A program made the position numbers and the translations under genes. A stretch of 8,944 bases of DNA from positions 1 through 8,944 of the forward strand of contig CAIQIY010000563.1 of assembly GCA_903871975.1 (NCBI GenBank), written 5' to 3'. The notes under the pieces were generated by a model. The model was not told the origin of the DNA, searched no databases, and saw only the letters and a list, made by a program, of their open reading frames with translations. This document shows positions 1 to 6,041 of this stretch, piece by piece. The stretch's first letter is position 1; every line of letters starts with the position of its first letter. Source of the DNA: an uncultured Chloroflexota bacterium. Lineage in GTDB: Bacteria; Chloroflexota; Chloroflexia; Chloroflexales; Roseiflexaceae.

Positions 1-255
1 CCGCGGCGCGCCGTCACCGCCGATCGCGAACAGTTCGTCGTCGAAGTCGTCCGCGATGCGGCATTGTGCCAGGCAGCCGCCGACCAGCTGCCGGCACGCG
101 TCGAGCGCGAGTCGCGCACCGTGACGCCCGGGCTGCGGAATGAACAGGCGATCGTCATCGTCGATGGGATCGACGAGCAGGATTGCATCTATGTCGCCGG
201 CATCGACCAGCGACTGAGTCTGTTTGGTGGACCACCGCCCGGCGTACGCCGTTGA
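1..255 (+). CDS. HlyD/RND-type efflux adaptor subunit, C-terminal fragment
   Basis: The frame is open from the first base and stops at TGA 253-255, giving the last 84 residues of a protein that begins outside the window. The fragment looks like the C-terminal beta-rich, membrane-proximal part of HlyD/MacA-type adaptors: a strand pattern RAVTADREQFVVEVV, then RTVTPGLRNEQAIVIVDGID, then a DCIYVAGID segment. In this family such elements follow the pattern 'V..V..G......VEI..GL..GD.V'. The stretch between the first two strands (AALCQAAADQLPARVERE) is a little longer than the usual short hairpin. These proteins link an inner-membrane pump to the outside of the cell and are usually encoded just before a MacB-type ATPase and permease. 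The stop lies 13 bp before the permease start, which supports one operon. The family call rests on a short fragment, so the exact subfamily is uncertain. Confidence 0.72.
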   Translation, partial: PRRAVTADREQFVVEVVRDAALCQAAADQLPARVERESRTVTPGLRNEQAIVIVDGIDEQDCIYVAGIDQRLSLFGGPPPGVRR

Positions 256-268
256 TGCGAGGGCGCAG

Positions 269-1513
269 ATGAGCCTGCTCGAGACCATTCGCGTGGCGTT
301 TGGCAGCCTGGCTGCCAACAAGCTGCGTTCCATCCTGACGATGCTGGGGATCATCATCGGCGTCGGTGCGGTGATCACGCTGCTCGCGCTCGGCGGCGCC
401 ATCCAGACACTGGTGCGCGGCGAATTGCAGGGGCTCGGCTCCAACCTGATCTTCCTGTTCGCCGGCACCAACGATCCCGAGCAGAATCGCCGCGTGCCGC
501 CCCGCCTGACCAACGACGATGTCGCGGCGCTGGCCGACCCGCTGCGCGCACCGGCGGTCGCGGCGGTGACGGCCCAGCTGACGCGCGGTGCCCTGATCGT
601 CGCGGGTGGCGCCAGCTTCGATGGGCGCGTGGCCGGCGTGACCGCCAACTATCCGCGGGTACGCAATGCCGCCGTCGCGCGCGGCAGCTTCTTCGGCGAA
701 GATGCGCTGACGACGCGCTCGCGCGTGGTGGTGCTCGGCGACGCGGTGGCACGCACGCTGTTCGCCGATGCCGACCCGGTCGGCCAGCGGGTGCGCATCA
801 ACGACGTGATCTTCGAGGTCATCGGCACGATGGCGGCGCGTGGCGGCAATTTTGGCCCCAGCGACGACGCGCTGGCGTTTGTGCCGATCACGACCGCCCA
901 GACACGCCTGTTTCCACCGCCGCCCGACCAGCCGGTGCGCGTCGATGTGTCGGTGGTGTACCTGCAGGCGGTCAGCGATGATCGCATCGATCAGGCGATC
1001 GACCAGATCACTGCCGTGCTGCGCGAGCGCAACAACCTGACCTATCAGGACAACAACTTCTCGCTGGTGACCCAGCAGGATCTCGTGGCGTCGTTCGGCA
1101 CGATCACCGGCGCGCTGACGGCGTTCCTCGGCGCGATCGCCGCCATCTCGCTGCTGGTCGGCGGCATCGGCATCATGAACATCATGCTGGTCTCGGTGAC
1201 GGAACGCACCCGCGAGATTGGCTTGCGCAAGGCGGTCGGCGCACGCCGCCGCGACATTCAGGTGCAATTCCTGGTCGAGGCGGTCGTCCTGAGCCTGGGT
1301 GGTGGCATGCTCGGCATCGGGCTGGGATTTGCGCTCAGCGCCGTCGGCACGCTGGCACTCAGCGCGTTTGCGGCCGGCGCCCGCGCCCAGGTGCAGCTCG
1401 AGGCCGTGTTGCTGGCGACGATCACCTCGGTGCTGGTCGGCCTGGTGTTTGGCATCTATCCGGCGGTGCGCGCCTCGCGGCTGGCGCCGATCGCGGCGTT
1501 GCGCCACGAGTGA
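269..1513 (+). CDS. MacB/FtsX-type ABC transporter permease
   Basis: This 414-residue protein is an integral membrane subunit of a MacB-like ABC exporter. It has the expected order: an amphipathic N-terminus (ETIRVAFGSLAANKLRS), TM1 at about residues 21-43 with the typical LTMLGIIIGVGAV signature, a MacB-type extracytoplasmic domain at about 45-280, then three TM helices at about 284-306, 335-360 and 375-400. The family hallmark GIGIMNIMLVSVTERTREIG, followed by LRKAVGARRRDI, follows TM2, and the C-terminus YPAVRASRLAPIAALRHE is also typical. There is no ATPase domain, so the partner ATPase must be a separate gene. The start at ATG 269 is chosen because GAGGG (259-263) lies 5 nt upstream and the MSLLETIR beginning is conserved in the family; an ATG at 224 would add 15 unrelated residues. 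The substrate cannot be told from sequence (peptides, lipids and antibiotics are all known for the family). Confidence 0.93.
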   Translation: MSLLETIRVAFGSLAANKLRSILTMLGIIIGVGAVITLLALGGAIQTLVRGELQGLGSNLIFLFAGTNDPEQNRRVPPRLTNDDVAALADPLRAPAVAAVTAQLTRGALIVAGGASFDGRVAGVTANYPRVRNAAVARGSFFGEDALTTRSRVVVLGDAVARTLFADADPVGQRVRINDVIFEVIGTMAARGGNFGPSDDALAFVPITTAQTRLFPPPPDQPVRVDVSVVYLQAVSDDRIDQAIDQITAVLRERNNLTYQDNNFSLVTQQDLVASFGTITGALTAFLGAIAAISLLVGGIGIMNIMLVSVTERTREIGLRKAVGARRRDIQVQFLVEAVVLSLGGGMLGIGLGFALSAVGTLALSAFAAGARAQVQLEAVLLATITSVLVGLVFGIYPAVRASRLAPIAALRHE

Positions 1514-1528
1514 CCTCAGCGGCGTGGC

Positions 1529-2473
1529 TCAGCGCGCCGGCTGGTGCTGCGCCAGGCCCCGCAGGACGTGCCAGTGCTCGTGGATGCGGGCCGCACGCAG
1601 TGCCCGCCGATGGCCGACCAGCCACTTCGCCGCCTCGGTGGCGAGCTCGGCGGCCGACAGCGCCATCAGCGCCAGCCGCAACAGCTGCGCGAAGGCGCTG
1701 CCGTACTGCATCGCGGCGTCGCGCAGCCGGCTCTGGCGGAACAGCAGGCGCCGACGGGCCGGTGCCTGCTCGCTGCTCTTGCCTTCGTGGTGCGTGACGA
1801 CGACCGACGGGAGATACCAGATGCCGCGCCCGCCTGCCCCCAGTCGCCGCTGCCACTCGAGCTCCTCGGAGTAGAGCGCGAATCCTTCGTCGAAGATGCC
1901 GGCCCGCACGATGGCGCTGAACCGCACCAGCATCGCGGCGCCGACCAGCCACTCGACGGCGCACGCCTGCTGCGGATCGGCGTCGGCCATGCGGTAGCGG
2001 CGCGCCCAGGGGTTGTCTGGCCACAGCTGCTCGAGCGGCGTACTCTCCCACAGGTAGGTCAGGCGCTGTGGCATGCGCCGGCACGACGACTGCAGGCTGC
2101 CGTCGGCGTAGCGCAATTGCGGGCCAACCACGTCGACAGCGGGGTGCTGCACCAGAAACTGCCACAATGCCGGGAGTTGTGTGGCGTCGACTTCGGTGTC
2201 GGGGTTGAGCAGCAGCACGGCCTGCGGTGGCGCGGTGTCGTCGAGCAGGCGGCGCAGCGCCAGGTTGTTGCCGGCGGCGAACCCCCGGTTGCTGCCGGCT
2301 TCGAGCAGTTCGACGGCGGGGAACGCGTGCCGGACCATGGCTGCACTGCCGTCGGCCGAGGCGTTGTCGACGACGATGGTGCGCCACTCCAGCGGCGCGA
2401 GGCTGGTGAGGCAGCGTTCCAGCAGCGCGCAGACATTCCAGCTTACGATCACGACGACGATGTCACGGTGCAT
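1529..2473 (-). CDS. GT2 family glycosyltransferase (third gene of the GT operon)
   Basis: This 314-residue protein is a GT-A fold, family 2 glycosyltransferase of the WbbL/rhamnosyltransferase type, expected to act at the cytoplasmic face of the membrane on a lipid-linked or surface glycan. Visible motifs are IVSWN near residue 9, VVDNASADGS at 34-43 (nucleotide binding), the metal-binding DXD-equivalent NPDTEVD at 90-96, and the SEELEW acidic motif in the acceptor half. A hydrophobic C-terminal helix (QLLRLALMALSAAEL) could hold it at the membrane. ATG 2473 gives an N-terminus of the same length as its paralogue at 3236-4177. Its 5' end overlaps the preceding gene by 11 bp, so translation is probably coupled. 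Its stop lies 15 bp from the convergent permease stop. The N-terminal donor half closely resembles that of the first transferase in the operon while the acceptor half differs. Sugar and acceptor are unknown. Confidence 0.9.
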   Translation of the reverse strand: MHRDIVVVIVSWNVCALLERCLTSLAPLEWRTIVVDNASADGSAAMVRHAFPAVELLEAGSNRGFAAGNNLALRRLLDDTAPPQAVLLLNPDTEVDATQLPALWQFLVQHPAVDVVGPQLRYADGSLQSSCRRMPQRLTYLWESTPLEQLWPDNPWARRYRMADADPQQACAVEWLVGAAMLVRFSAIVRAGIFDEGFALYSEELEWQRRLGAGGRGIWYLPSVVVTHHEGKSSEQAPARRRLLFRQSRLRDAAMQYGSAFAQLLRLALMALSAAELATEAAKWLVGHRRALRAARIHEHWHVLRGLAQHQPAR

Positions 2474-3239
2474 CGATACTCCCGGCGCTGTGGCGATTGA
2501 GGCGCGCCAGCTCGACGAAACTCACTGCCGCATACCACGCCAGCGTTGCGCAGAGCACCAGCCCGACGGCGCCGTCGCGCCAACCATGCAACACCACGTA
2601 GCGCCGCCAGAACTCGCGGGCCGGCGCGCCGAGCACATTGCGCCAGCGCGCGCGGCGGCCGGCCTGCGCCATGCTGCGCGCTTCGGCCAGCGCATAGGCG
2701 CGCTGCTTGCGCCACAATTCGCCGAACCGTTCGATGTTGATGTGGCGCAGGTGCCCATCGAGACGCCGGCTCGGGCCATGCAGCGTCGCAACTTCGTGGA
2801 CCGCGATCGCCTCTTCGTAGCGCGCGGCCCGACAGGCGAGCAGGCGCAACTGTGCATCGGGATACCAGCCCCCACCGCGCACGATTCGGCCGAAGAACAG
2901 GTTCTCGCGCGGGATCCAGCCACCCACGATGTCGCCCGGTGCAGCGAGCAGCCGGCGGACCTCGTCGGCCAGCGCGGGCGTCACGCGCTCATCGGCATCG
3001 AGGAACAGGATCCATGGCGTGCGGCAGCGCGCGAGCGCCAGGTTGCGTTGCCCGGGAAAGCCGCGCCAGGCGGCATGCTCGACGCGCGCGCCGCGTGCCG
3101 TGGCGAGCGCCGCCGTCGCATCCCGGCTGCGCTCATCCACCAGCACCAGCACCTCGTCGGCCAGGCCGGCGACGCTGGCGATCGCCGCATCGATGTGGCG
3201 CGCCTCGTCGCGCGCGATGATCGCGACCGTCAGGTTCAT
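2463..3239 (-). CDS. GT2 family glycosyltransferase, WaaE/beta-1,4-glucosyltransferase-like
   Basis: This 258-residue protein belongs to the WaaE/KdtX-like branch of GT2, whose members add a hexose to lipopolysaccharide core or related surface glycans. The N-terminus MNLTVAIIARDEARHI is typical, followed by the VDERSRDAT nucleotide-binding segment (34-42), the FPGQRNLAL motif (61-69) and a classical DXD metal site LDADER (80-85). Further on come WYPDAQLRLL and a C-terminal hydrophobic stretch (VGLVLCATLAWYAAVSFVEL) that looks like a membrane helix. ATG 3239 overlaps the stop of the upstream transferase as ATGA (3236-3239), a standard translational coupling signal that also fixes the start. 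An open frame continues upstream to 3737, but that part is arginine/alanine-rich and lies inside the neighbouring gene, so it is a shadow. Donor and acceptor sugars are not predictable. Confidence 0.92.
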   Translation of the reverse strand: MNLTVAIIARDEARHIDAAIASVAGLADEVLVLVDERSRDATAALATARGARVEHAAWRGFPGQRNLALARCRTPWILFLDADERVTPALADEVRRLLAAPGDIVGGWIPRENLFFGRIVRGGGWYPDAQLRLLACRAARYEEAIAVHEVATLHGPSRRLDGHLRHINIERFGELWRKQRAYALAEARSMAQAGRRARWRNVLGAPAREFWRRYVVLHGWRDGAVGLVLCATLAWYAAVSFVELARLNRHSAGSIDAP

Positions 3240-4177
3240 CCGCGCGCCGCCGTGCCAAATGCCCACAGTCGCGCCCGCAACTCGTCGCGGTCGATTGCGC
3301 CGGCGCGATAGGCACGCCAGGCGAGCAGTGTGGCGCGCAGCATGCCGAGCGCGAGCACCAGTGCGTGCAGCCGGACGGTCGCCGGCGAATGCGCCTGACG
3401 CAGGTAGCGCATGCGGCTCTGCCACAATGCGACGAGCATCCGGCCACGGAACTGCCGCGTGGCGCCGCCACCGACGTGGGTGACCCGCGCCGCAGGCTGC
3501 TGCCAGATGGCCCAGCCGGCACGCCGGATGCGCCAGCACCATTCGACTTCTTCGGCATACATGAAGAAGCCCTCGTCGAGCAGCCCGACGTCGTCGAGCA
3601 CGGTGCGCCGCACTGCCATGCATGCGCCGAGCGGGTGATCGATGGCGAATGGCGCGTCGCCACGCTCCTGCGGATACCGCCCGTGCCACCACGAGCGATA
3701 GAGCCGTCCCGGCAGCACTTCGCCCGGCGGAAAGCAATCGAGTACCGTCATCAGCAGCGTCGGGAAGCGAAACGCGCCATCCTGCAGGCTGCCGTCGGGA
3801 TTGAGCAGGCGTGGCGCCACCAGCGCGACGCGTGGATGCGCCTCGAGGAAGCTGACCAGCTGTTCGATGGCGGCGGGGTGGACGCGGGTGTCGGGATTGA
3901 GCGCGACCAGCACCGCGGGCCGGCTCGCGCGGTCGGCGGCCAACAACTGCCGCAGCGCCAGGTTCGTCGCGCGCGCGAACCCCAGGTTTGTGCCGGCGTC
4001 GAGCACCGTGACCGCGGGAAATTCGCTCCGCACCATCGCCGCACTGCCGTCACGCGAGGCGTTGTCGACCACGACCACATCCAGCGCCAGGGTGCAGTGC
4101 TGCAACGAAGCCAGGCAGTCGCGCAGCAACGCACAGGTGTTGTACGACACGATCGCGACACCAACCGTCGGACTCAC
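3236..4177 (-). CDS. GT2 family glycosyltransferase (first gene of the GT operon)
   Basis: This 313-residue GT-A fold transferase resembles WbbL-type rhamnosyltransferases. Numbered from GTG 4177, it shows VAIVSYN at 7-13, VVDNASRDGS at 36-45, the NPDT DXD-equivalent at 94-97, DGSLQ at 128-132 and the acidic YAEEVEW motif at 207-213. A hydrophobic stretch near the C-terminus (LHALVLALGMLRATLLAW) may bind the membrane. I chose GTG 4177 rather than ATG 4225 (16 residues longer) for three reasons: GGGGG (4183-4187) lies 5 nt upstream of the GTG, the N-terminal length then matches the paralogue at 1529-2473, and ATG 4225 lies inside the spacer of a good promoter and so would not be transcribed from it. 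The gene leads a three-gene leftward unit with overlapping junctions. The likely role is assembly of a cell-surface polysaccharide or glycolipid; the sugar is unknown. Confidence 0.9.
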   Translation of the reverse strand: MSPTVGVAIVSYNTCALLRDCLASLQHCTLALDVVVVDNASRDGSAAMVRSEFPAVTVLDAGTNLGFARATNLALRQLLAADRASRPAVLVALNPDTRVHPAAIEQLVSFLEAHPRVALVAPRLLNPDGSLQDGAFRFPTLLMTVLDCFPPGEVLPGRLYRSWWHGRYPQERGDAPFAIDHPLGACMAVRRTVLDDVGLLDEGFFMYAEEVEWCWRIRRAGWAIWQQPAARVTHVGGGATRQFRGRMLVALWQSRMRYLRQAHSPATVRLHALVLALGMLRATLLAWRAYRAGAIDRDELRARLWAFGTAARG

Positions 4178-4211
4178 CGGCACCCCCAGCCTGGCCCCAA
4201 TCACTGCCGCG

Positions 4212-4240
4212 AGTCTACTCGCCATGCCCGCGCCGGTCAA
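4212..4240 (-). promoter_or_regulatory. Sigma70-like promoter of the glycosyltransferase operon
   Basis: Read on the minus strand, TTGACC (4240-4235, 5 of 6 to consensus) is separated by exactly 17 bp from TAGACT (4217-4212, 4 of 6). The expected transcription start is the A at about 4205, giving a 28-nt leader that contains GGGGG (4187-4183) and then GTG 4177. Such a match is unusual in so GC-rich a sequence and lies in the right place. No operator-like repeat is evident next to it. Confidence 0.6.
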
Positions 4241-4264
4241 GTGCCGCGGCGGCGCGTGGTGTCG

Positions 4265-4270
4265 TAGAAT
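4265..4270 (+). promoter_or_regulatory. Possible -10 element for the methyltransferase gene
   Basis: TAGAAT matches the TATAAT consensus at 5 of 6 positions and lies 35 bp before ATG 4306, which would give a leader of about 29 nt. No convincing -35 hexamer exists at 16-18 bp upstream (TGCCGC lies at the 17-bp position), so an activator or another sigma factor might be needed. It faces away from the glycosyltransferase promoter. Confidence 0.3.
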
Positions 4271-4294
4271 GCACCCGGTTGAGCCCCACGACAT

Positions 4295-4299
4295 GAGGT
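4295..4299 (+). promoter_or_regulatory. Ribosome binding site that decides the methyltransferase start
   Basis: GAGGT directly abuts ATG 4300 but lies 6 nt before ATG 4306. Only the second ATG has workable spacing, so the protein should begin MNDDGHERF rather than MPMNDDGH. Confidence 0.55.
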
Positions 4300-4305
4300 A
4301 TGCCG

Positions 4306-4911
4306 ATGAATGACGATGGACACGAGCGGTTCGCCCGACTGCAGCAGCGCTACCAGAGCGGCGACATGCCGTGGGACGACGAGCTGCCGCCGCCCGAAGT
4401 GCTGGAGCTGGCACGGACGCTGCCGCCGGGGCGCGCGATCGATCTGGGCTGCGGCACCGCGCGTGCCAGCGTGCACCTCGCGCTGGCCGGTTGGCACGTC
4501 GATGGCGTCGACTTCGTCCCCGAGGCGATTGCGCTGGCCGAGCAGCGCGTCGCGCGGGCCGGCGTCGGCGCACGCGTGCGGTTGTTCTGCGCCTCGGCCG
4601 CCGATCTGCCATTCCTCACCGGGCCCTACGATCTGGCCGTGGATGTCGGGTGCATGCATGGCATGGCCGGCGCCGAACTCCAGGGCTACGCCCGCGAGGT
4701 CGCTCGCCTGGTCGCCCCTGGTGGTCGGTATGTCCTGTTCGCCCACCTGCACGACCAGGACGCGGGCGAGGGGTCGGTGGGCATCGCGCGCAGCACCATC
4801 TTCGCCGTGCTGCGCGACACCTTCGACCTCGAAGCAGACGTGCCGGGCATCACCGATGTCGCCGGGCAGCGCTGGACCAGCGCGTGGCTCTCGTTCCGCC
4901 GGCGTACCTGA
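4306..4911 (+). CDS. Class I SAM-dependent methyltransferase, TehB/TPMT-like
   Basis: This 201-residue cytoplasmic enzyme should transfer a methyl group from S-adenosylmethionine. From the chosen start it shows an N-terminal YQSGDMPWDDELPPPE segment (16-31), of the kind seen near the substrate pocket of thiopurine/tellurite-type methyltransferases. Motif I is DLGCGTAR (46-53), the acidic post-I loop is DGVDF (66-70), a motif II-like ASAADLPF occurs near 98-105, then YDLAVDVGCMHGM, and the motif III VAPGGRYVLF. The length is normal for the family. It is divergent from the glycosyltransferase unit and followed 138 bp later by the ferredoxin; neither neighbour reveals the substrate. Relatives methylate small thiols, selenium or tellurium compounds or natural products, and many annotated ones are untested. 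The fold call is secure; the subfamily and substrate are not. Confidence 0.88.
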   Translation: MNDDGHERFARLQQRYQSGDMPWDDELPPPEVLELARTLPPGRAIDLGCGTARASVHLALAGWHVDGVDFVPEAIALAEQRVARAGVGARVRLFCASAADLPFLTGPYDLAVDVGCMHGMAGAELQGYAREVARLVAPGGRYVLFAHLHDQDAGEGSVGIARSTIFAVLRDTFDLEADVPGITDVAGQRWTSAWLSFRRRT

Positions 4912-4926
4912 GCCGGCGGCGCCGGC
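4912..4926 (+). terminator. GC-rich hairpin just after the methyltransferase stop
   Basis: GCCGGC-GGC-GCCGGC can fold into a 6-bp all-GC stem with a 3-nt loop immediately after TGA 4909-4911. No T-run follows, so it is not a classical intrinsic terminator. It may pause RNA polymerase, protect the mRNA end, or be chance in GC-rich DNA. Confidence 0.25.
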
Positions 4927-4996
4927 CACCCCCGGCGACCATCCCATGCACCGGCATACGTCCAGTTGTCTGTCGGCTGCGTAGCACGCATTGGAG

Positions 4997-5012
4997 GGCG
5001 CGCATGCGCGCC
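4997..5012. repeat. 16-bp perfect palindrome upstream of the ferredoxin gene
   Basis: GGCGCGCATGCGCGCC is its own reverse complement over all 16 bases, and interrupted pairing continues outward (TGG at 4992-4994 with CCA at 5015-5017). It lies 37 bp before the ferredoxin ATG. It could be an operator for a dimeric regulator, or an RNA hairpin hiding the GGAGGG at 4993-4998, which overlaps its left edge. Confidence 0.45.
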
Positions 5013-5039
5013 GCCCATGGCAACCGCAGACGAGGATGA
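5004..5039 (+). CDS. Possible 11-codon leader ORF before the ferredoxin
   Basis: ATG 5004 is preceded by GGAGGG (4993-4998) at 5-nt spacing, the best Shine-Dalgarno match in this stretch. It opens an 11-residue ORF (MRAAHGNRRRG) that stops at TGA 5037-5039, 10 nt before ferredoxin ATG 5050. It contains consecutive Arg codons CGC, AGA, CGA, the last two of a kind usually rare in GC-rich genomes. Its start lies at the centre of the 16-bp palindrome. It may be a leader peptide or a translational-coupling ORF. It may equally be chance, because the same frame runs as an unused shadow through the methyltransferase gene. No homology can be judged at this length. Confidence 0.22.
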   Translation: MRAAHGNRRRG

Positions 5040-5049
5040 GAGAGTGACG

Positions 5050-5418
5050 ATGCCGACGATCACCATCGATGGAGTGACCAGTGACGTCGCCGCGGGCACG
5101 CGGCTGGTGAATGCGATCGAAGATGCCGGAATCGAGATCGGCCACCGCTGCGGCGGCAACGCCCGCTGCACCACATGCCGCGTCGTGTTTGCGTCCGGCG
5201 AGCCCGACACGATGACCGCTGCCGAGCACGCCAAGTTGAGCGAGCGCGGCCTGCTCGGCAGCCACCGGCTGTCGTGCCAGATCGAATGCCACCACGACAT
5301 GCAGCTGAGCAGCGTGATGACCCGCACCAATCAGGATTGGACCGACACCGGGCCGCGATGCGCCGACGCCGTCACGCCCGAGGCAGTCTTCCTGCCACGC
5401 GCCAGCCTCGGCGCCTGA
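5050..5418 (+). CDS. 2Fe-2S ferredoxin
   Basis: This 122-residue soluble electron carrier has a beta-grasp N-terminus (MPTITIDGVTSDVAAGTRLVNA) and the cluster ligands C34, C40, C43 and C76. The C-x5-C-x2-C spacing with a distant fourth cysteine is the adrenodoxin/ISC-type arrangement rather than the plant C-x4-C-x2-C. A further cysteine, C80, follows the last ligand (SCQIEC). Residues after about 88 form a tail, including another cysteine (GPRCADAV), that goes beyond the usual core and whose role is unclear. ATG 5050 is preferred because it begins the first beta strand and follows GAGAG at good spacing. In-frame GTG 5044 and ATG 5017 (MATADEDERVT...) are possible alternatives. Its redox partner is not evident here; the SDR at 6109 uses NAD(P) and is not an obvious one. 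The gene stops 8 bp from the convergent phosphatase. Confidence 0.9.
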   Translation: MPTITIDGVTSDVAAGTRLVNAIEDAGIEIGHRCGGNARCTTCRVVFASGEPDTMTAAEHAKLSERGLLGSHRLSCQIECHHDMQLSSVMTRTNQDWTDTGPRCADAVTPEAVFLPRASLGA

Positions 5419-5426
5419 GCGGCACG

Positions 5427-5951
5427 TCAGGGCGTGGCGGGTGGTGGCCGGAACGCCAGCTGCCACTGCCACGCCTCGCCGGCCCGCACACCGTGCCAGA
5501 TCCCGGCAGTCGGCGCATGATTGCCCGAGTCGTACACGTGGCCGCGCAGATCGATGCGCCCGTCGGTCGTGAGTTCGAGCACCGTGAGGATGCAGATGCC
5601 GTGGGTCACCAGGCCGACCGATGGATCCGCGCCCCGGGCGAGCGTCGCCAGGCAGTCGGCGATCCGCTCGCGGATGGCCTCGCGGCGCTCGCCGACCGCG
5701 CCCTCGCGCAACCGTTCATCGATGCGCAGCGGGCGTTCGATCTGGCCAGCGATGATCTCGGCCGTCGTGCGCGTCCGCACGAACGGCGAGCTCACCAGGC
5801 ACAACGGCGGCCGATCCAGCAGCCAGGCCGCCGCGGCCTGCGCTTCGGCGATGCCGTGGCGCGTGAGCGGCGGGCCAGGCGGCGTATGGTAGGCGATGCC
5901 GCTGCGCCGATCCGGCTCGGCATGGCGAATCAGATAGATTTCCTCGAGCAT
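5427..5951 (-). CDS. Histidine phosphatase family protein (phosphoglycerate mutase-like)
   Basis: This 174-residue protein belongs to branch 1 of the histidine phosphatase superfamily, which removes or moves phosphate through a phosphohistidine intermediate. The N-terminal signature is YLIRHAEPDRR, with R9 and nucleophile H10; it reads RHAE where RHGE/RHG is most common. Next come PLTRHGIAEAQ, the phosphate-pocket SSPFVRTRTTAEI with R59, the probable general acid E83 in LREGAVGE, and the second catalytic histidine H117 in GLVTHG. All core residues are present, so it should be active. The short length and loop pattern suggest a small-molecule phosphatase rather than glycolytic phosphoglycerate mutase. 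ATG 5951 is chosen because GAGGAG (5961-5956) lies 4 nt upstream and the family begins right there; the open frame beyond it to 6158 is a shadow. It is divergent from the SDR gene across a 157-bp gap. Confidence 0.9.
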   Translation of the reverse strand: MLEEIYLIRHAEPDRRSGIAYHTPPGPPLTRHGIAEAQAAAAWLLDRPPLCLVSSPFVRTRTTAEIIAGQIERPLRIDERLREGAVGERREAIRERIADCLATLARGADPSVGLVTHGICILTVLELTTDGRIDLRGHVYDSGNHAPTAGIWHGVRAGEAWQWQLAFRPPPATP

Positions 5952-6025
5952 CAGGCTCCTCGATCCCATTCGACGGGCACGATGCCGACAGTGTACCCGG
6001 AAAACCGCCATGCGCGGCCGCGGTA

Positions 6026-6034
6026 TGGTAGCAT
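6026..6034 (+). promoter_or_regulatory. Extended -10 promoter candidate for the SDR gene
   Basis: TGGTAGCAT fits the extended -10 form TGnTAnnAT, with 4 of 6 matches to TATAAT in the hexamer. Transcription would start near 6041, leaving a leader of about 68 nt. No -35 element is evident, as is usual for extended -10 promoters. The short AT-containing patch stands out from its GC-rich surroundings. Confidence 0.35.
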
Positions 6035-6041
6035 GATGGCA

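Noticed and set aside
155..1507. Long minus-strand open frame (450 codons) opposite the ABC permease
   Set aside because: Its translation is rich in Arg, His, Gln and Ala with no fold or motif, and it lies wholly opposite a clear permease gene. It is a GC-bias shadow.
1544..2500. Plus-strand open frame opposite the third glycosyltransferase
   Set aside because: The composition is low in hydrophobic patterning, no motif is seen, and the opposite strand carries all GT2 signatures.
3365..4267. Plus-strand open frame opposite the first glycosyltransferase
   Set aside because: It mirrors the GT2 gene, and its Arg/His/Gln-rich product has no recognisable domain.
4225..4612. Upstream extension of the first glycosyltransferase frame beyond 4225
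   Set aside because: The extension is an Arg/Ala-rich shadow opposite the methyltransferase, and the promoter evidence puts the start downstream.
4966..4994. TTGTCT (4966-4971) as a -35 box for the ferredoxin
   Set aside because: The sequence 15-18 bp downstream (around CATTGG) does not resemble a -10 box.
4237..5472. 411-codon minus-strand open frame across the methyltransferase and ferredoxin
   Set aside because: It covers two well-supported genes and their intergenic gap, has no motif or ribosome site, and reads as a shadow.
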